DNA from: CAYOLL01 sp964404765 [NCBI: uncultured Gemmatimonadota bacterium]
Lineage (GTDB): Bacteria; 4572-55
Direction of reading: 5' to 3'
Assembly: GCA_964404765.1 (NCBI GenBank)
Contig: CAYOLL010000228.1
Coordinates: forward strand, 1-8,424
Length of the DNA: 8,424 bases
Shown: positions 1 to 6,282 of the stretch, in pieces
Layout of the letters: the number at the start of each line of letters is the position of its first letter
How positions within the stretch are numbered: position 1 is the stretch's first letter
Program-made: the position numbers and the translations under genes
The notes under the pieces: model-generated
The model's database searches: none
What the model saw: the letters and a program-made list of their open reading frames with translations, nothing else
What the model was told of the DNA's origin: nothing

Positions 1-2
1 GG

Positions 3-50
3 TGGTACACTTCTCATGCCGATTTTTGGTACATTTTTATTTGCCTATTG
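3..50. repeat. Two imperfect direct repeats resembling an IS21-family end
   Basis: Two copies of a roughly 24-bp unit lie head to tail. Each begins TGGTACA (3-9 and 27-33), runs through a T-rich middle to GCC (18-20 and 43-45), and ends around ATT. Multiple short direct repeats starting TGGTACA are, from memory, typical of the ends of IS21-family (istA/istB) elements, whose transposase genes would lie to the left of the window. No transposase coding sequence is visible here, so the IS assignment is inference; only the repeat itself is seen. Confidence 0.45.
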
Positions 51-52
51 AC

Positions 53-367
53 ATGGCAGAAGATCGAAATGGAAATGCCGTTTATCTTACCGAAGAGCGC
101 TGGCGGTACATTACCGATGAATCAAACCATCCTGAAGTTTCGGATTATGAAAACCACCTCAAGCTGACAATTCAGCAAGGCAAGCGAAAGCAGGAGCCGC
201 TCAACCCGCGTAAATATCGCTATTATAAAAACTTTTCCGACTTGCCCGATGGTTTTAATCACGTTGTTGTGATTGCGCTATTTGGCGTTGAAGTGGACGA
301 CACCGGGCGTTCCCGACCCAATAATTTTATAGCCACAGCCTTTTTCAAACATATTCGCGAGTCATAA
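53..367 (+). CDS. PBECR/BECR-fold nuclease-like protein, putative toxin
   Basis: A 104-aa protein. The pattern VYLTEERWRYI near the N-terminus, then RYY in the middle and NFIATAFF near the C-terminus resembles the phage-associated Barnase-EndoU-ColicinE5/D-RelE-like (PBECR) group of small RNases, so a toxin that cleaves RNA is plausible. The match is by eye, and the catalytic residues cannot be fixed. I chose ATG 53, which leaves the whole recognisable domain intact. An in-frame GTG at position 2 would add 17 residues that translate the repeat DNA and look unnatural. No strong ribosome-binding site precedes either start. The stop codon is 3 nt before the DUF2283 gene, which suggests a two-gene toxin-antitoxin unit. 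The IS-like repeat may have replaced the native promoter. Confidence 0.6.
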   Translation: MAEDRNGNAVYLTEERWRYITDESNHPEVSDYENHLKLTIQQGKRKQEPLNPRKYRYYKNFSDLPDGFNHVVVIALFGVEVDDTGRSRPNNFIATAFFKHIRES

Positions 368-370
368 ACG

Positions 371-754
371 ATGAATCCGACCCCAAAATATTCTTACGAC
401 AAAGATGCGGATGTCCTCTACATCTCACTCTACCCCGGCGAAAAAGCGACGGCAGCCGTAGAACTCAACGATTTTATCTTGCTGCGCTATAACCGTCTGG
501 AAAAAAGGGTGATTGGGTTGACATTGCAGGACTTTTCCGTGTTGGTTCAACTGACCGAATTGGGCCCGCGCAATTTTCCCCTGACGGGTTTGAAAGAGCT
601 CGAACCCGAGTGGCGCGAAGAAGTCATTGCCTTGATTACACGGCCGCCGGTGAGTCACTGGCTCAAAGTTTCGGCTTTCACGCCCACATTCAACGAAATG
701 ACCCCGATTGCTTTTGTGGAACGATCAGAAGCGGATTTGGCGATGGCGGCTTGA
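371..754 (+). CDS. DUF2283 family protein, putative antitoxin
   Basis: A 127-aa protein. Residues 7-20 (YSYDKDADVLYISL) are the hallmark opening of DUF2283, followed by a strand region ending in the VIGLTLQDFS segment. Members of this small beta-rich family are often encoded next to toxin genes such as DUF4258 or related small nucleases, and are suspected antitoxins without a well-defined biochemical role. Here the gene starts 3 nt after a PBECR-like nuclease gene, which fits a toxin-first, antitoxin-second operon. The domain covers only about the first 50 residues. The remaining 75 are unassigned and could be the part that binds the toxin. The domain call is good; the antitoxin role is inferred from position. 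Confidence 0.7.
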   Translation: MNPTPKYSYDKDADVLYISLYPGEKATAAVELNDFILLRYNRLEKRVIGLTLQDFSVLVQLTELGPRNFPLTGLKELEPEWREEVIALITRPPVSHWLKVSAFTPTFNEMTPIAFVERSEADLAMAA

Positions 755-757
755 ATT

Positions 758-799
758 CAGTTAGCAGTAAGCCGTGAATAGTGATCAGTTGGTTGTATC
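758..799. repeat. Degenerate heptamer tandem repeat, consensus CAGTnAn
   Basis: Successive 7-bp blocks from 758 read CAGTTAG, CAGTAAG, CCGTGAA, TAGTGAT, CAGTTGG and a decayed TTGTATC. They begin 4 nt after the DUF2283 stop codon in otherwise non-coding DNA between convergent genes. Similar degenerate heptamer runs occur in intergenic DNA of many environmental bacteria. No gene or transcription terminator is visible in 755-886. Confidence 0.55.
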
Positions 800-886
800 C
801 TTCGTTGTGCGGATGATCGAAAACAGAATTTTCAACAACTCCGAAAAACAACTCACTACCCCTTGTTAATTTGCGTACGCTTTCAG

Positions 887-928
887 TTAACTGAGAAAAA
901 CCGTCTCCGGCACGCTAAAGCGCTGGCT
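887..928 (-). pseudogene. Displaced C-terminal codons of the HigA-like gene
   Basis: Read on the minus strand in the frame next to the HigA-like gene, 928 down to 887 encodes SQRFSVPETVFLS followed by TAA. Placed after the in-frame RAL at 938-930, this gives RAL-SQRF-SVP, matching the usual RALAERFGV-type ending of the family in length and pattern. Omitting the single base at 929 restores the frame. It is either a real mutation or a base-call or assembly error. Confidence 0.6.
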
Positions 929-1286
929 CAAGGGCCCGGATTTGGCGCAGATTCAATTCCCGCCGCCCGTTCAGAATATCGGAAACCACGCCCTGACTGC
1001 CGATTTCCGGCAAATCCTTCTGCCGCAGTTGATGAATCGCCATAAAATGCTTGAGCGCTTCGATGGGATTGGCTGCCGGTTCGGGCACATGCTCATCCTC
1101 ATAAATTTCAATCAGTGTGCCAATTACATCCATCATTCTGGCCAAAGGATGATTTTCGTCGTCGCGCACGATGTCCGTCAATGCGTCCAACAACTCTACG
1201 AGACGGTCGTATTCCTGCTCGGTAGTCGGCACAAAAATAAAACGCGAGGCTTGTTCTAATGTTTTCACGATATGAGGTTGCAACAT
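915..1286 (-). CDS. HigA-like XRE-family antitoxin, C-terminus frameshifted
   Basis: A 123-aa protein as read. Its N-terminal half is acidic and helical (EYDRLVELLDALTDIV, then a DEN.HPLA segment), and a Cro/C1-type helix-turn-helix covers about residues 74-118 (ALKHFMAIHQLRQKDLPEIG, then VVSDILNGRRELNLRQI). This is the layout of HigA-type antitoxins (COG5499), which neutralise a HigB/RelE-type mRNA nuclease and repress their own operon. The ATG lies 4 nt after the uvrC stop, so it is probably co-transcribed with uvrC. No higB-like gene is adjacent, making it an orphan here. The reading frame ends abruptly in EPAL. The next frame encodes a natural family ending, so a one-base frameshift near 929 appears to have removed the last 13-14 residues. 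The DNA-binding helices are intact and it may still work. Confidence 0.75.
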   Translation of the reverse strand: MLQPHIVKTLEQASRFIFVPTTEQEYDRLVELLDALTDIVRDDENHPLARMMDVIGTLIEIYEDEHVPEPAANPIEALKHFMAIHQLRQKDLPEIGSQGVVSDILNGRRELNLRQIRALEPAL

Positions 1287-1290
1287 AACA

Positions 1291-3126
1291 TTATTCTTTC
1301 AGCTTGCTCAATTCATCTTTAAGCTTTCTCGCGGCTTCCAAACTGAACCCTTTGACTTCCGCAATCGCTTCATCCGACGCGTTCCTCACCCCCTCAACTG
1401 AACCAAACGCCTTCAACAGCGCAAACTTCTTCGTCTTGCCGATGCCGGGGATTTTGTCCAGCGCCGACTCGGTGATGTGCTTGCCGCGCAAGGTGCGGTG
1501 ATAGGTGATGGCAAAGCGGTGCACCTCGTCGCGCACTTGCTGCAACAACTTCAGGGCCGGGGAGGATTTGGGCAGCATGATCGGCTCGGATTGGCCGGGC
1601 AGGTAAATCTCCTCCAGCTGCTTGGCTAAGCCGATAATATCCTGCTCCTCGATGCCCAGCGATTCCAGCGCCTCCAGGGCCGCGGATAGTTGGCCCTTGC
1701 CGCCGTCAATCAGGATCAGGTCGGGCATATCGCCCTGCTCGTCCAACAGGCGTTGGAAGCGGCGGGTGACCACCTCGCGCATACTGGCAAAGTCGTCCGG
1801 CCCCTCCACCGTCTTGATCTTGAACTTGCGATAACCGGCCTTGTGCGGCTTGCCGTTCTTAAAACAGACCATGCCCGCCACCGGGTCCGTGCCCTGAATG
1901 TTGGAGTTGTCAAATCCCTCGATCACGCGCGGCACCTTGTTCAGCTTGAGCCGCTTTTGCAGTTCCAGCAGAATTTTCGGCGCGCGATCTTTCTGCTTCA
2001 GCTTGTCCAGCATCAATTCTTCCAATAGCAGGGCGGCGTTGCGCTGGGCCATTTGCACGAGCTGTACTTTTTCCCCGCGTTGTGGCGTGTGCAGGGTCAC
2101 CTTTTTGCCACGCTTGTCGGACAACCATTCGGTCAGCGCGGCCTGATCTTCCAAATCATTTTGCAAAAAGACCTCATCCGGCAACACGGTGGCCTGGCTG
2201 TAATGGCTGTGGAAGCCAAAGGCCAGCACCAGGCCCGGCGCTTCACCCTTGACGCCCTGAAAGATGTAATGCGGTCGGCCCAGCAACTTGCCGCCGCGAA
2301 TTTCCAGCACGGCCACGCAGGCGGAGTCGTCATCGGCGGCGTAGGCGATGGCGTCCCAATCGGCAAAGGGATCGGCCAAATTGAGGCGCTGCTGCTCGAT
2401 GGTCTGGGTGATGGCCCCGATTTGGTCGCGCAGGCGGGCGGCGTCCTCAAAATGCAGCCCGACGGCGGCCTCGCTCATGCGCGTCTTCAGCGTGTTGACC
2501 ACCTCGTCGCTCTTGCCCTCGATGAATTGGCAGACGGTCTTGATCATGGCCTGATATTGGGCCGCGGAGACGTATTCCTTGCACGGCGCTTCACAGCGAT
2601 GGATGTAGTAGTCCAGGCAGGGGCGGCGTTCCGGGGGAAAGGGCAGCTTGTCGTGGCAACTGCGGATGGGGAACAGCGTCTTGAGCGTGGTCAGGGTCTG
2701 GCGCAGACTTTTGCCGCTGGTGTATGGCCCGTAGTATTTGGCCCCGTCGTTGTCCAACTGGCGGGTGGTGAAGACGCGCGGGTAAGTTTCGTTGAGCGTG
2801 ACCTTGATATACGGGAACTTCTTGTCGTCCTTGAGCATGATGTTGAAGCGCGGCTTGTGATGCTTGATCAGGTTCATTTCCAGCGTCAGGGCCTCGCTCT
2901 CGCTGCGCGTGACGATGTAGTCGAAGTCGGCGATCAGCGTCACCAGCACCTGCGTCTTGGGATCGCGATGCTCCAGGTCGAGGAAGTACGAGCGCACCCG
3001 ATGGCGCAGGCTCTTGGCCTTGCCCACGTAGATGATCCTGCCGCGCTTATCCTTGTGGATATAGACGCCCGGCTCGTCGGGGAGGGTGGAGAGTTTTTGG
3101 ATGATAGTTGGGGAAGTAGTTGTCAC
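1291..3126 (-). CDS. uvrC: UvrABC excinuclease subunit C
   Basis: A 611-aa, full-length UvrC, the nuclease that makes both the 3' and 5' incisions around bulky DNA damage after UvrA-UvrB recognition. The GIY-YIG domain covers about residues 15-95 (GVY at 20-22, YVG at 33-35, likely metal-binding Glu83). Four cysteines at 157, 170, 178 and 182 match the spacing of the [4Fe-4S] ligands described in E. coli UvrC. The UVR motif that binds UvrB lies at about 205-240. The RNase H-like 5'-incision domain has Asp406 (GFDNSN), Asp474 (LIDGGKGQL) and His536 (DEVHRFA). Tandem helix-hairpin-helix motifs end the protein from about 555 (LDKIPGIGKTKK). The start is a GTG with no obvious Shine-Dalgarno site; the conserved domain begins within 15 residues, so this start is reasonable. 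The HigA-like gene follows after 4 nt. Confidence 0.97.
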   Translation of the reverse strand: MTTTSPTIIQKLSTLPDEPGVYIHKDKRGRIIYVGKAKSLRHRVRSYFLDLEHRDPKTQVLVTLIADFDYIVTRSESEALTLEMNLIKHHKPRFNIMLKDDKKFPYIKVTLNETYPRVFTTRQLDNDGAKYYGPYTSGKSLRQTLTTLKTLFPIRSCHDKLPFPPERRPCLDYYIHRCEAPCKEYVSAAQYQAMIKTVCQFIEGKSDEVVNTLKTRMSEAAVGLHFEDAARLRDQIGAITQTIEQQRLNLADPFADWDAIAYAADDDSACVAVLEIRGGKLLGRPHYIFQGVKGEAPGLVLAFGFHSHYSQATVLPDEVFLQNDLEDQAALTEWLSDKRGKKVTLHTPQRGEKVQLVQMAQRNAALLLEELMLDKLKQKDRAPKILLELQKRLKLNKVPRVIEGFDNSNIQGTDPVAGMVCFKNGKPHKAGYRKFKIKTVEGPDDFASMREVVTRRFQRLLDEQGDMPDLILIDGGKGQLSAALEALESLGIEEQDIIGLAKQLEEIYLPGQSEPIMLPKSSPALKLLQQVRDEVHRFAITYHRTLRGKHITESALDKIPGIGKTKKFALLKAFGSVEGVRNASDEAIAEVKGFSLEAARKLKDELSKLKE

Positions 3127-3248
3127 GTAAATTTTTGCTATTGACAGTAGGTTATAATGCTGTTAATTATCAATCGTAACCCAAATGCGAAAGCACTCCT
3201 TTAACTTTAAGAGTTAGCATTAAATTAGGTAAAATGGGAGTTTAAACG
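3127..3248. promoter_or_regulatory. Divergent promoter region between uvrC and the AT-rich operon
   Basis: This is the only sizeable gap between the divergent genes. The near-symmetric octamer GTTATAAT at 3151-3158 gives a perfect TATAAT -10 hexamer on the plus strand (3153-3158) and TATAAC on the minus strand (3156-3151). On the minus strand, TTACGA (3179-3174) is a poor -35 at 17-bp spacing. No convincing plus-strand -35 is seen. A TAACT/AGTTA inverted repeat (3202-3206, 3212-3216) lies between this box and the operon and could be a regulator site, but it is short. Promoter activity is inferred. Confidence 0.35.
3236..3240 (+). promoter_or_regulatory. Shine-Dalgarno site of the first cassette gene
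   Basis: GGGAG ends 8 nt before ATG 3249 and supports that start. Confidence 0.6.
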
Positions 3249-4520
3249 ATGAAACATTTTGCTTCAGTCAAAAAATTTTACTTTCTCGAGTATTTTTACA
3301 TTTTATTGAGAAGTATAGAAAAAAACTTTGATAAAGAGCACGTCTTTGAATCATTTAAAAATTTGAAACACGAATATCGTCTTGGTGAGTCAAAATATAA
3401 AAAACTGACAAGCGAGCAATCTGTTTTAACCAAAGCCCAGCTTAATCGCTATCAGTATACGTTCGAGCAAGTTATTGACGAAGCAAAAGAATATGATTTG
3501 ATTTCGGACGACAATAGTAGTCTTTTTTTAACAGAAAAAGGAAGAAAACTATTAAATTTATATGAAGATGAAAGTCAGTTGACTTTCAATAGAGAACTGT
3601 TTAAAATGATGGAACATAATTATATGGCGTTTCACACATTAATTTCTTTTCTTTATCAAGCAAACGAATATAAGCGCGGGCTGTTAATTTTTCCAATATA
3701 TTCCCCACGGCACTTAGGTTTTGATATATCGCAGTTTCGTCGAACTTCCGATGTGCGTGATTATTCATGGAAATTAGTTGATAGGCTACAAAGTGACATT
3801 GAAAAATATTTGGGGAAGGCGCTGAGTTTACAAAAAGATAACGAAATTCTATTGGAACGTCTTTATGAGAGCAAGTTACTTTCAAAAATCGCAGATAGTG
3901 AATTTCACCCAAAAAAATATAATGTGATAACCAAAAGGGTTAGAGATTTTTGGCTTAATTTTTTCTTACAGAAGATATATAAGTTTGAATTTTCCGCAGC
4001 GTCATTTGATATTTGGGTATATAGAGCTAAGCAAATTGGGATTATTCATGCCACTGAAATTTATCCGAATTTTTTGGGAAGAATTGTTTATCCAACATCT
4101 GTGATATTATCAAATATAGTATCAGGTGATTTCAAAAAGTTGTACGATTACCCGGATGGCAAAGGACTTTTTATACATCAACCCGATTGGGAAAGAAATC
4201 AAGATGTTTTTGTAGATTATCTTGTTAAAGCTTACTACGAACTTCGAAGAACTTATATGGGATATTTTATTAATTTAGCAGCTTTGCGAGAAATAGTATG
4301 CTACAACATGAAAATATCGGAAATCATTTTTAAAGAGTTTTTAGATAAAACGTATAAACTGAATTTGGAAGGAACACTTCGAATAAAGATCTCACTTGAA
4401 GTTGATAGGTTGCCTGAAGAAACAACGGCTATGTACTTAAAGCGTGAACCTGTTATGGTTGCTGGAAAATATCGGAATATTATTGCAATTGACGTCGCAA
4501 AAGGAGTTACCAATGAATAA
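3249..4520 (+). CDS. Unrecognised 423-aa protein with winged-helix-like regions, first gene of ATPase/PIN cassette
   Basis: I do not recognise a named family. The protein is helical, rich in Lys, Tyr and Phe, and has no signal peptide or clear membrane segment. About residues 70-104 (TFEQVIDEAKEYDLIS, then LFLTEKGRKLL) look like the recognition helix and wing of a winged-helix domain. A second such region is suggested at about 335-415, where INLAALREIV is followed by helix-rich sequence, a LRIKISLEV strand and a last strand YRNIIAIDV. The middle is unassigned. The gene has a good ribosome-binding site and overlaps the ATPase gene by 8 bp, so the two are probably translationally coupled and may form a complex. 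The DNA is markedly AT-rich: 3241-3300 has 15 G+C in 60 bases, against 39 in 60 for uvrC at 2581-2640. A DNA-binding or DNA-sensing partner of the ATPase is plausible but inferred. Confidence 0.8.
   Translation: MKHFASVKKFYFLEYFYILLRSIEKNFDKEHVFESFKNLKHEYRLGESKYKKLTSEQSVLTKAQLNRYQYTFEQVIDEAKEYDLISDDNSSLFLTEKGRKLLNLYEDESQLTFNRELFKMMEHNYMAFHTLISFLYQANEYKRGLLIFPIYSPRHLGFDISQFRRTSDVRDYSWKLVDRLQSDIEKYLGKALSLQKDNEILLERLYESKLLSKIADSEFHPKKYNVITKRVRDFWLNFFLQKIYKFEFSAASFDIWVYRAKQIGIIHATEIYPNFLGRIVYPTSVILSNIVSGDFKKLYDYPDGKGLFIHQPDWERNQDVFVDYLVKAYYELRRTYMGYFINLAALREIVCYNMKISEIIFKEFLDKTYKLNLEGTLRIKISLEVDRLPEETTAMYLKREPVMVAGKYRNIIAIDVAKGVTNE
4501..4506 (+). promoter_or_regulatory. Shine-Dalgarno site deciding the ATPase start
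   Basis: AAGGAG lies 6 nt before ATG 4513. It rules out the longer in-frame reading that begins inside the upstream gene at 4444 and makes the overlap 8 bp (4513-4520). Confidence 0.8.
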
Positions 4521-5910
4521 TCTTTTGAAAAAGCCGAAACAACTTGCTCCGTTAAAAACCGCCTCAAGGTTTCAAAAATTTAATTTAAAAGAGAATCCTT
4601 TCCCATCTGAGCCTGTGGTGAATAAGGACTCCTCAGATCGAAGGATAAACGGCGATATATTTGAGCGAGAAATCCGTAAGAAAGAATATGATCAATTTGT
4701 TGATATTTTTCTTAAACGACCCTTGGCCGATCCAAACCACATACGCTTGGGTTATTTGATGGACACGTCTTATATTGGACGTGGAAATGGAAAATCGGCG
4801 TTTATTGTAACTTTATATAATGACATTACTAAAGGTTTTAGCCTTGATATGTCGAATGAAGTAAACAAGTGTTTTGCCGTAATTATTACACCAGAACTTG
4901 GGGGGCGGACAAAAACATTTTCTGCAATAGTGGATTTGCTTTTTAAGTCTCTGATTAATTCTGACATAATAAAAAAGAGTTTGACGATTTTGCGTTTAGA
5001 TGCCATTTATCAGCTTTATCCTGAAATTGCAGCTAACTTAGTTACCAATTCTTCTAGCTATGATGATTTTAATGATGTAAACTGGTTTAAAAGTAATAAG
5101 ATGGATTCTAGAAAAATTCACGATTATATATTCAAAAACGAGTTTCTCCAATTGCTACCTAATGACTTCCCTATTTTTAAGCATAGAAATTCACTCTTAG
5201 AAGCCCTTGTTAGCCAAGATGATTTTAGTGAATACTATAATTTGTTAAAGCGTGGGACGGATCGCTTTGAATTTGTATTTTCGCATCTGGTACGATTTTT
5301 TCAGTCATGTAGTTTTACAGGGGCATTTATTTTTGTGGATGACTTTGAAAGGATTCCGGACTTTCAAAGCGCTCGCCAAAAGAAAGATTTTGCTCTTGAG
5401 TTGCGATCCTGCCTTTATGATGGCTTCTATGAGAGCGCAAAAACAGGGTTCTACAACTTCATTTTAGTTTTTCATGCCGGTGTACCTCGTTTAATTAGTG
5501 ATTCGTGGTCGGAGTCTGGAATGGAAAATCGGTCTCCTATTCAACCACGAACTTTAGCGCAACATATAATTCGATTCGAAAAACTTGTCCCAAGTGATGC
5601 GTCACTCTTGCTCAAAAAATATTTGCGCGAATATAGAATCGAGCAATCTGCGGACGAATTATTTCCTTTCACTGAAAATGCTGTTCGTTTAATCGGGGAA
5701 AAATCGGAAAACAATGCCTCTAAAATTCTCAAGCTAGCTTATGAATTGCTAAATAAAGCTTCATCTATAGATCAAGGAACTGTTATCATTGATGAATCTT
5801 TTATTAACCAAAACATCACGATGTTCAATGATGAAACTTCTGACAAAACCGTCAACATTGAAACGACGGAGTCTGTTGATTTAATGACGAAAGCAGAATC
5901 ACGGAGTTAA
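4513..5910 (+). CDS. AAA+ ATPase, ORC/Cdc6- or TniB-like, putative defence/maintenance ATPase
   Basis: A 465-aa protein. A KENPFP motif (residues 26-31) lies before the ATPase core, as in several ExeA/TniB/ORC-like ATPases. The P-loop is GRGNGKS at 89-95; it keeps GKS but lacks the Gly usually found five residues before it. The Walker B strand is AFIFVDDFE (271-279), with tandem Asp and a likely catalytic Glu279. ILVFHAGVP (317-325) sits where sensor 1 belongs. Residues 385-415 (PFTENAVRLIGEKSENNASK) match the helical lid of ORC/Cdc6-type AAA+ proteins. The last 50 residues are acidic and probably disordered. Such ATPases load or sense nucleic acids or drive conformational switches. The position between a winged-helix-like protein and a PIN nuclease pair suggests it controls an effector. 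The AAA+ class is fairly sure; the exact family and role are not. Confidence 0.8.
   Translation: MNNLLKKPKQLAPLKTASRFQKFNLKENPFPSEPVVNKDSSDRRINGDIFEREIRKKEYDQFVDIFLKRPLADPNHIRLGYLMDTSYIGRGNGKSAFIVTLYNDITKGFSLDMSNEVNKCFAVIITPELGGRTKTFSAIVDLLFKSLINSDIIKKSLTILRLDAIYQLYPEIAANLVTNSSSYDDFNDVNWFKSNKMDSRKIHDYIFKNEFLQLLPNDFPIFKHRNSLLEALVSQDDFSEYYNLLKRGTDRFEFVFSHLVRFFQSCSFTGAFIFVDDFERIPDFQSARQKKDFALELRSCLYDGFYESAKTGFYNFILVFHAGVPRLISDSWSESGMENRSPIQPRTLAQHIIRFEKLVPSDASLLLKKYLREYRIEQSADELFPFTENAVRLIGEKSENNASKILKLAYELLNKASSIDQGTVIIDESFINQNITMFNDETSDKTVNIETTESVDLMTKAESRS
5903..5906 (+). promoter_or_regulatory. Shine-Dalgarno site of the 121-aa gene
   Basis: GGAG overlaps the end of the ATPase gene. It is 10 nt before ATG 5917, which opens the 121-codon frame, and 5 nt before an out-of-frame ATG at 5912 that leads only to a short reading frame. 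Competition between the two starts could lower translation. Confidence 0.5.
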
Positions 5911-5916
5911 GATGCA

Positions 5917-6282
5917 ATGCAATACTCCTGCTTATCCAGAACTGAAACAGCGACCCTACTTCAATATGCACAAGGCATTGGTGAAATTGAAAATAGCGAA
6001 CTTCGTCATCACGTTGAACTCGCTGAATATTGGGAGCACGAGCTTAATTGCCTGTCATACGTAATAGCGATCATACTCGAAGGATTCAATGAACAAGAGA
6101 CGAAACGCAAGCTCTGTATTGATGAACTTTACGAACTGTCGGATAGGATTAATCTTTATGTGCAAGAACTTGATGTTGACTTTGTAATTGAAATGCTCAA
6201 AGGCCACCATTTGGACAATATTAATTTGGAAGAAGAACTGATTGAAATTCAGTTACGCTTACGAGGCTATCAGCATGGTTAA
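5917..6282 (+). CDS. Unrecognised acidic helical 121-aa protein paired with the PIN nuclease
   Basis: No family is recognised. The sequence is predicted helical and acidic, with Glu/Asp-rich stretches at about 22-45 and 103-112 (NLEEELIEIQ) and a hydrophobic helix at 45-55 (CLSYVIAIILE). That helix is flanked by charged residues and is more likely a packing helix than a membrane span. The start lies 6 nt after the ATPase stop. The end overlaps the PIN gene by 8 bp (ATGGTTAA), the tight layout seen when a small partner or antitoxin is coupled to a PIN toxin. It lacks an obvious DNA-binding motif such as a ribbon-helix-helix or AbrB domain, so it would not be a classical VapB. It may be an inhibitor or adaptor that keeps the nuclease in check. 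Confidence 0.7.
   Translation: MQYSCLSRTETATLLQYAQGIGEIENSELRHHVELAEYWEHELNCLSYVIAIILEGFNEQETKRKLCIDELYELSDRINLYVQELDVDFVIEMLKGHHLDNINLEEELIEIQLRLRGYQHG
6263..6266 (+). promoter_or_regulatory. Shine-Dalgarno site deciding the PIN gene start
   Basis: GAGG lies 8 nt before ATG 6275. The longer in-frame reading from a TTG at 6242 would add 11 residues before the conserved first strand of the PIN fold, so ATG 6275 is preferred. Confidence 0.6.

Noticed and set aside
819-833. GAAAA/TTTTC stem-loop as a terminator after the DUF2283 gene
   Set aside because: The stem is only 5 bp and almost all A-T, with no T-tract after it.
884-893. Palindrome CAGTTAACTG
   Set aside because: It lies in the displaced end of the HigA-like gene and is only 10 bp; no sign of an operator role.
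2053-3144. 363-codon plus-strand reading frame
   Set aside because: It lies wholly antisense to uvrC, whose domains are unmistakable; this is a shadow of G+C-rich codons.
3141-3158. TTGACA followed by TATAAT on the plus strand
   Set aside because: Both hexamers are perfect, but only 6 bp separate them, far too close for a sigma-70 promoter.
3159-3176. Similarity between 3159-3176 and 6884-6899 (GCTGT...ATCG) as possible flanking repeats of the cassette
   Set aside because: Several gaps are needed and the shared sequence is AT-rich; it does not look like a target-site duplication or att pair.
5912-5914. ATG closer to the Shine-Dalgarno site than ATG 5917
   Set aside because: It opens a different frame that soon stops; the 121-codon frame from 5917 leads directly into the PIN gene.
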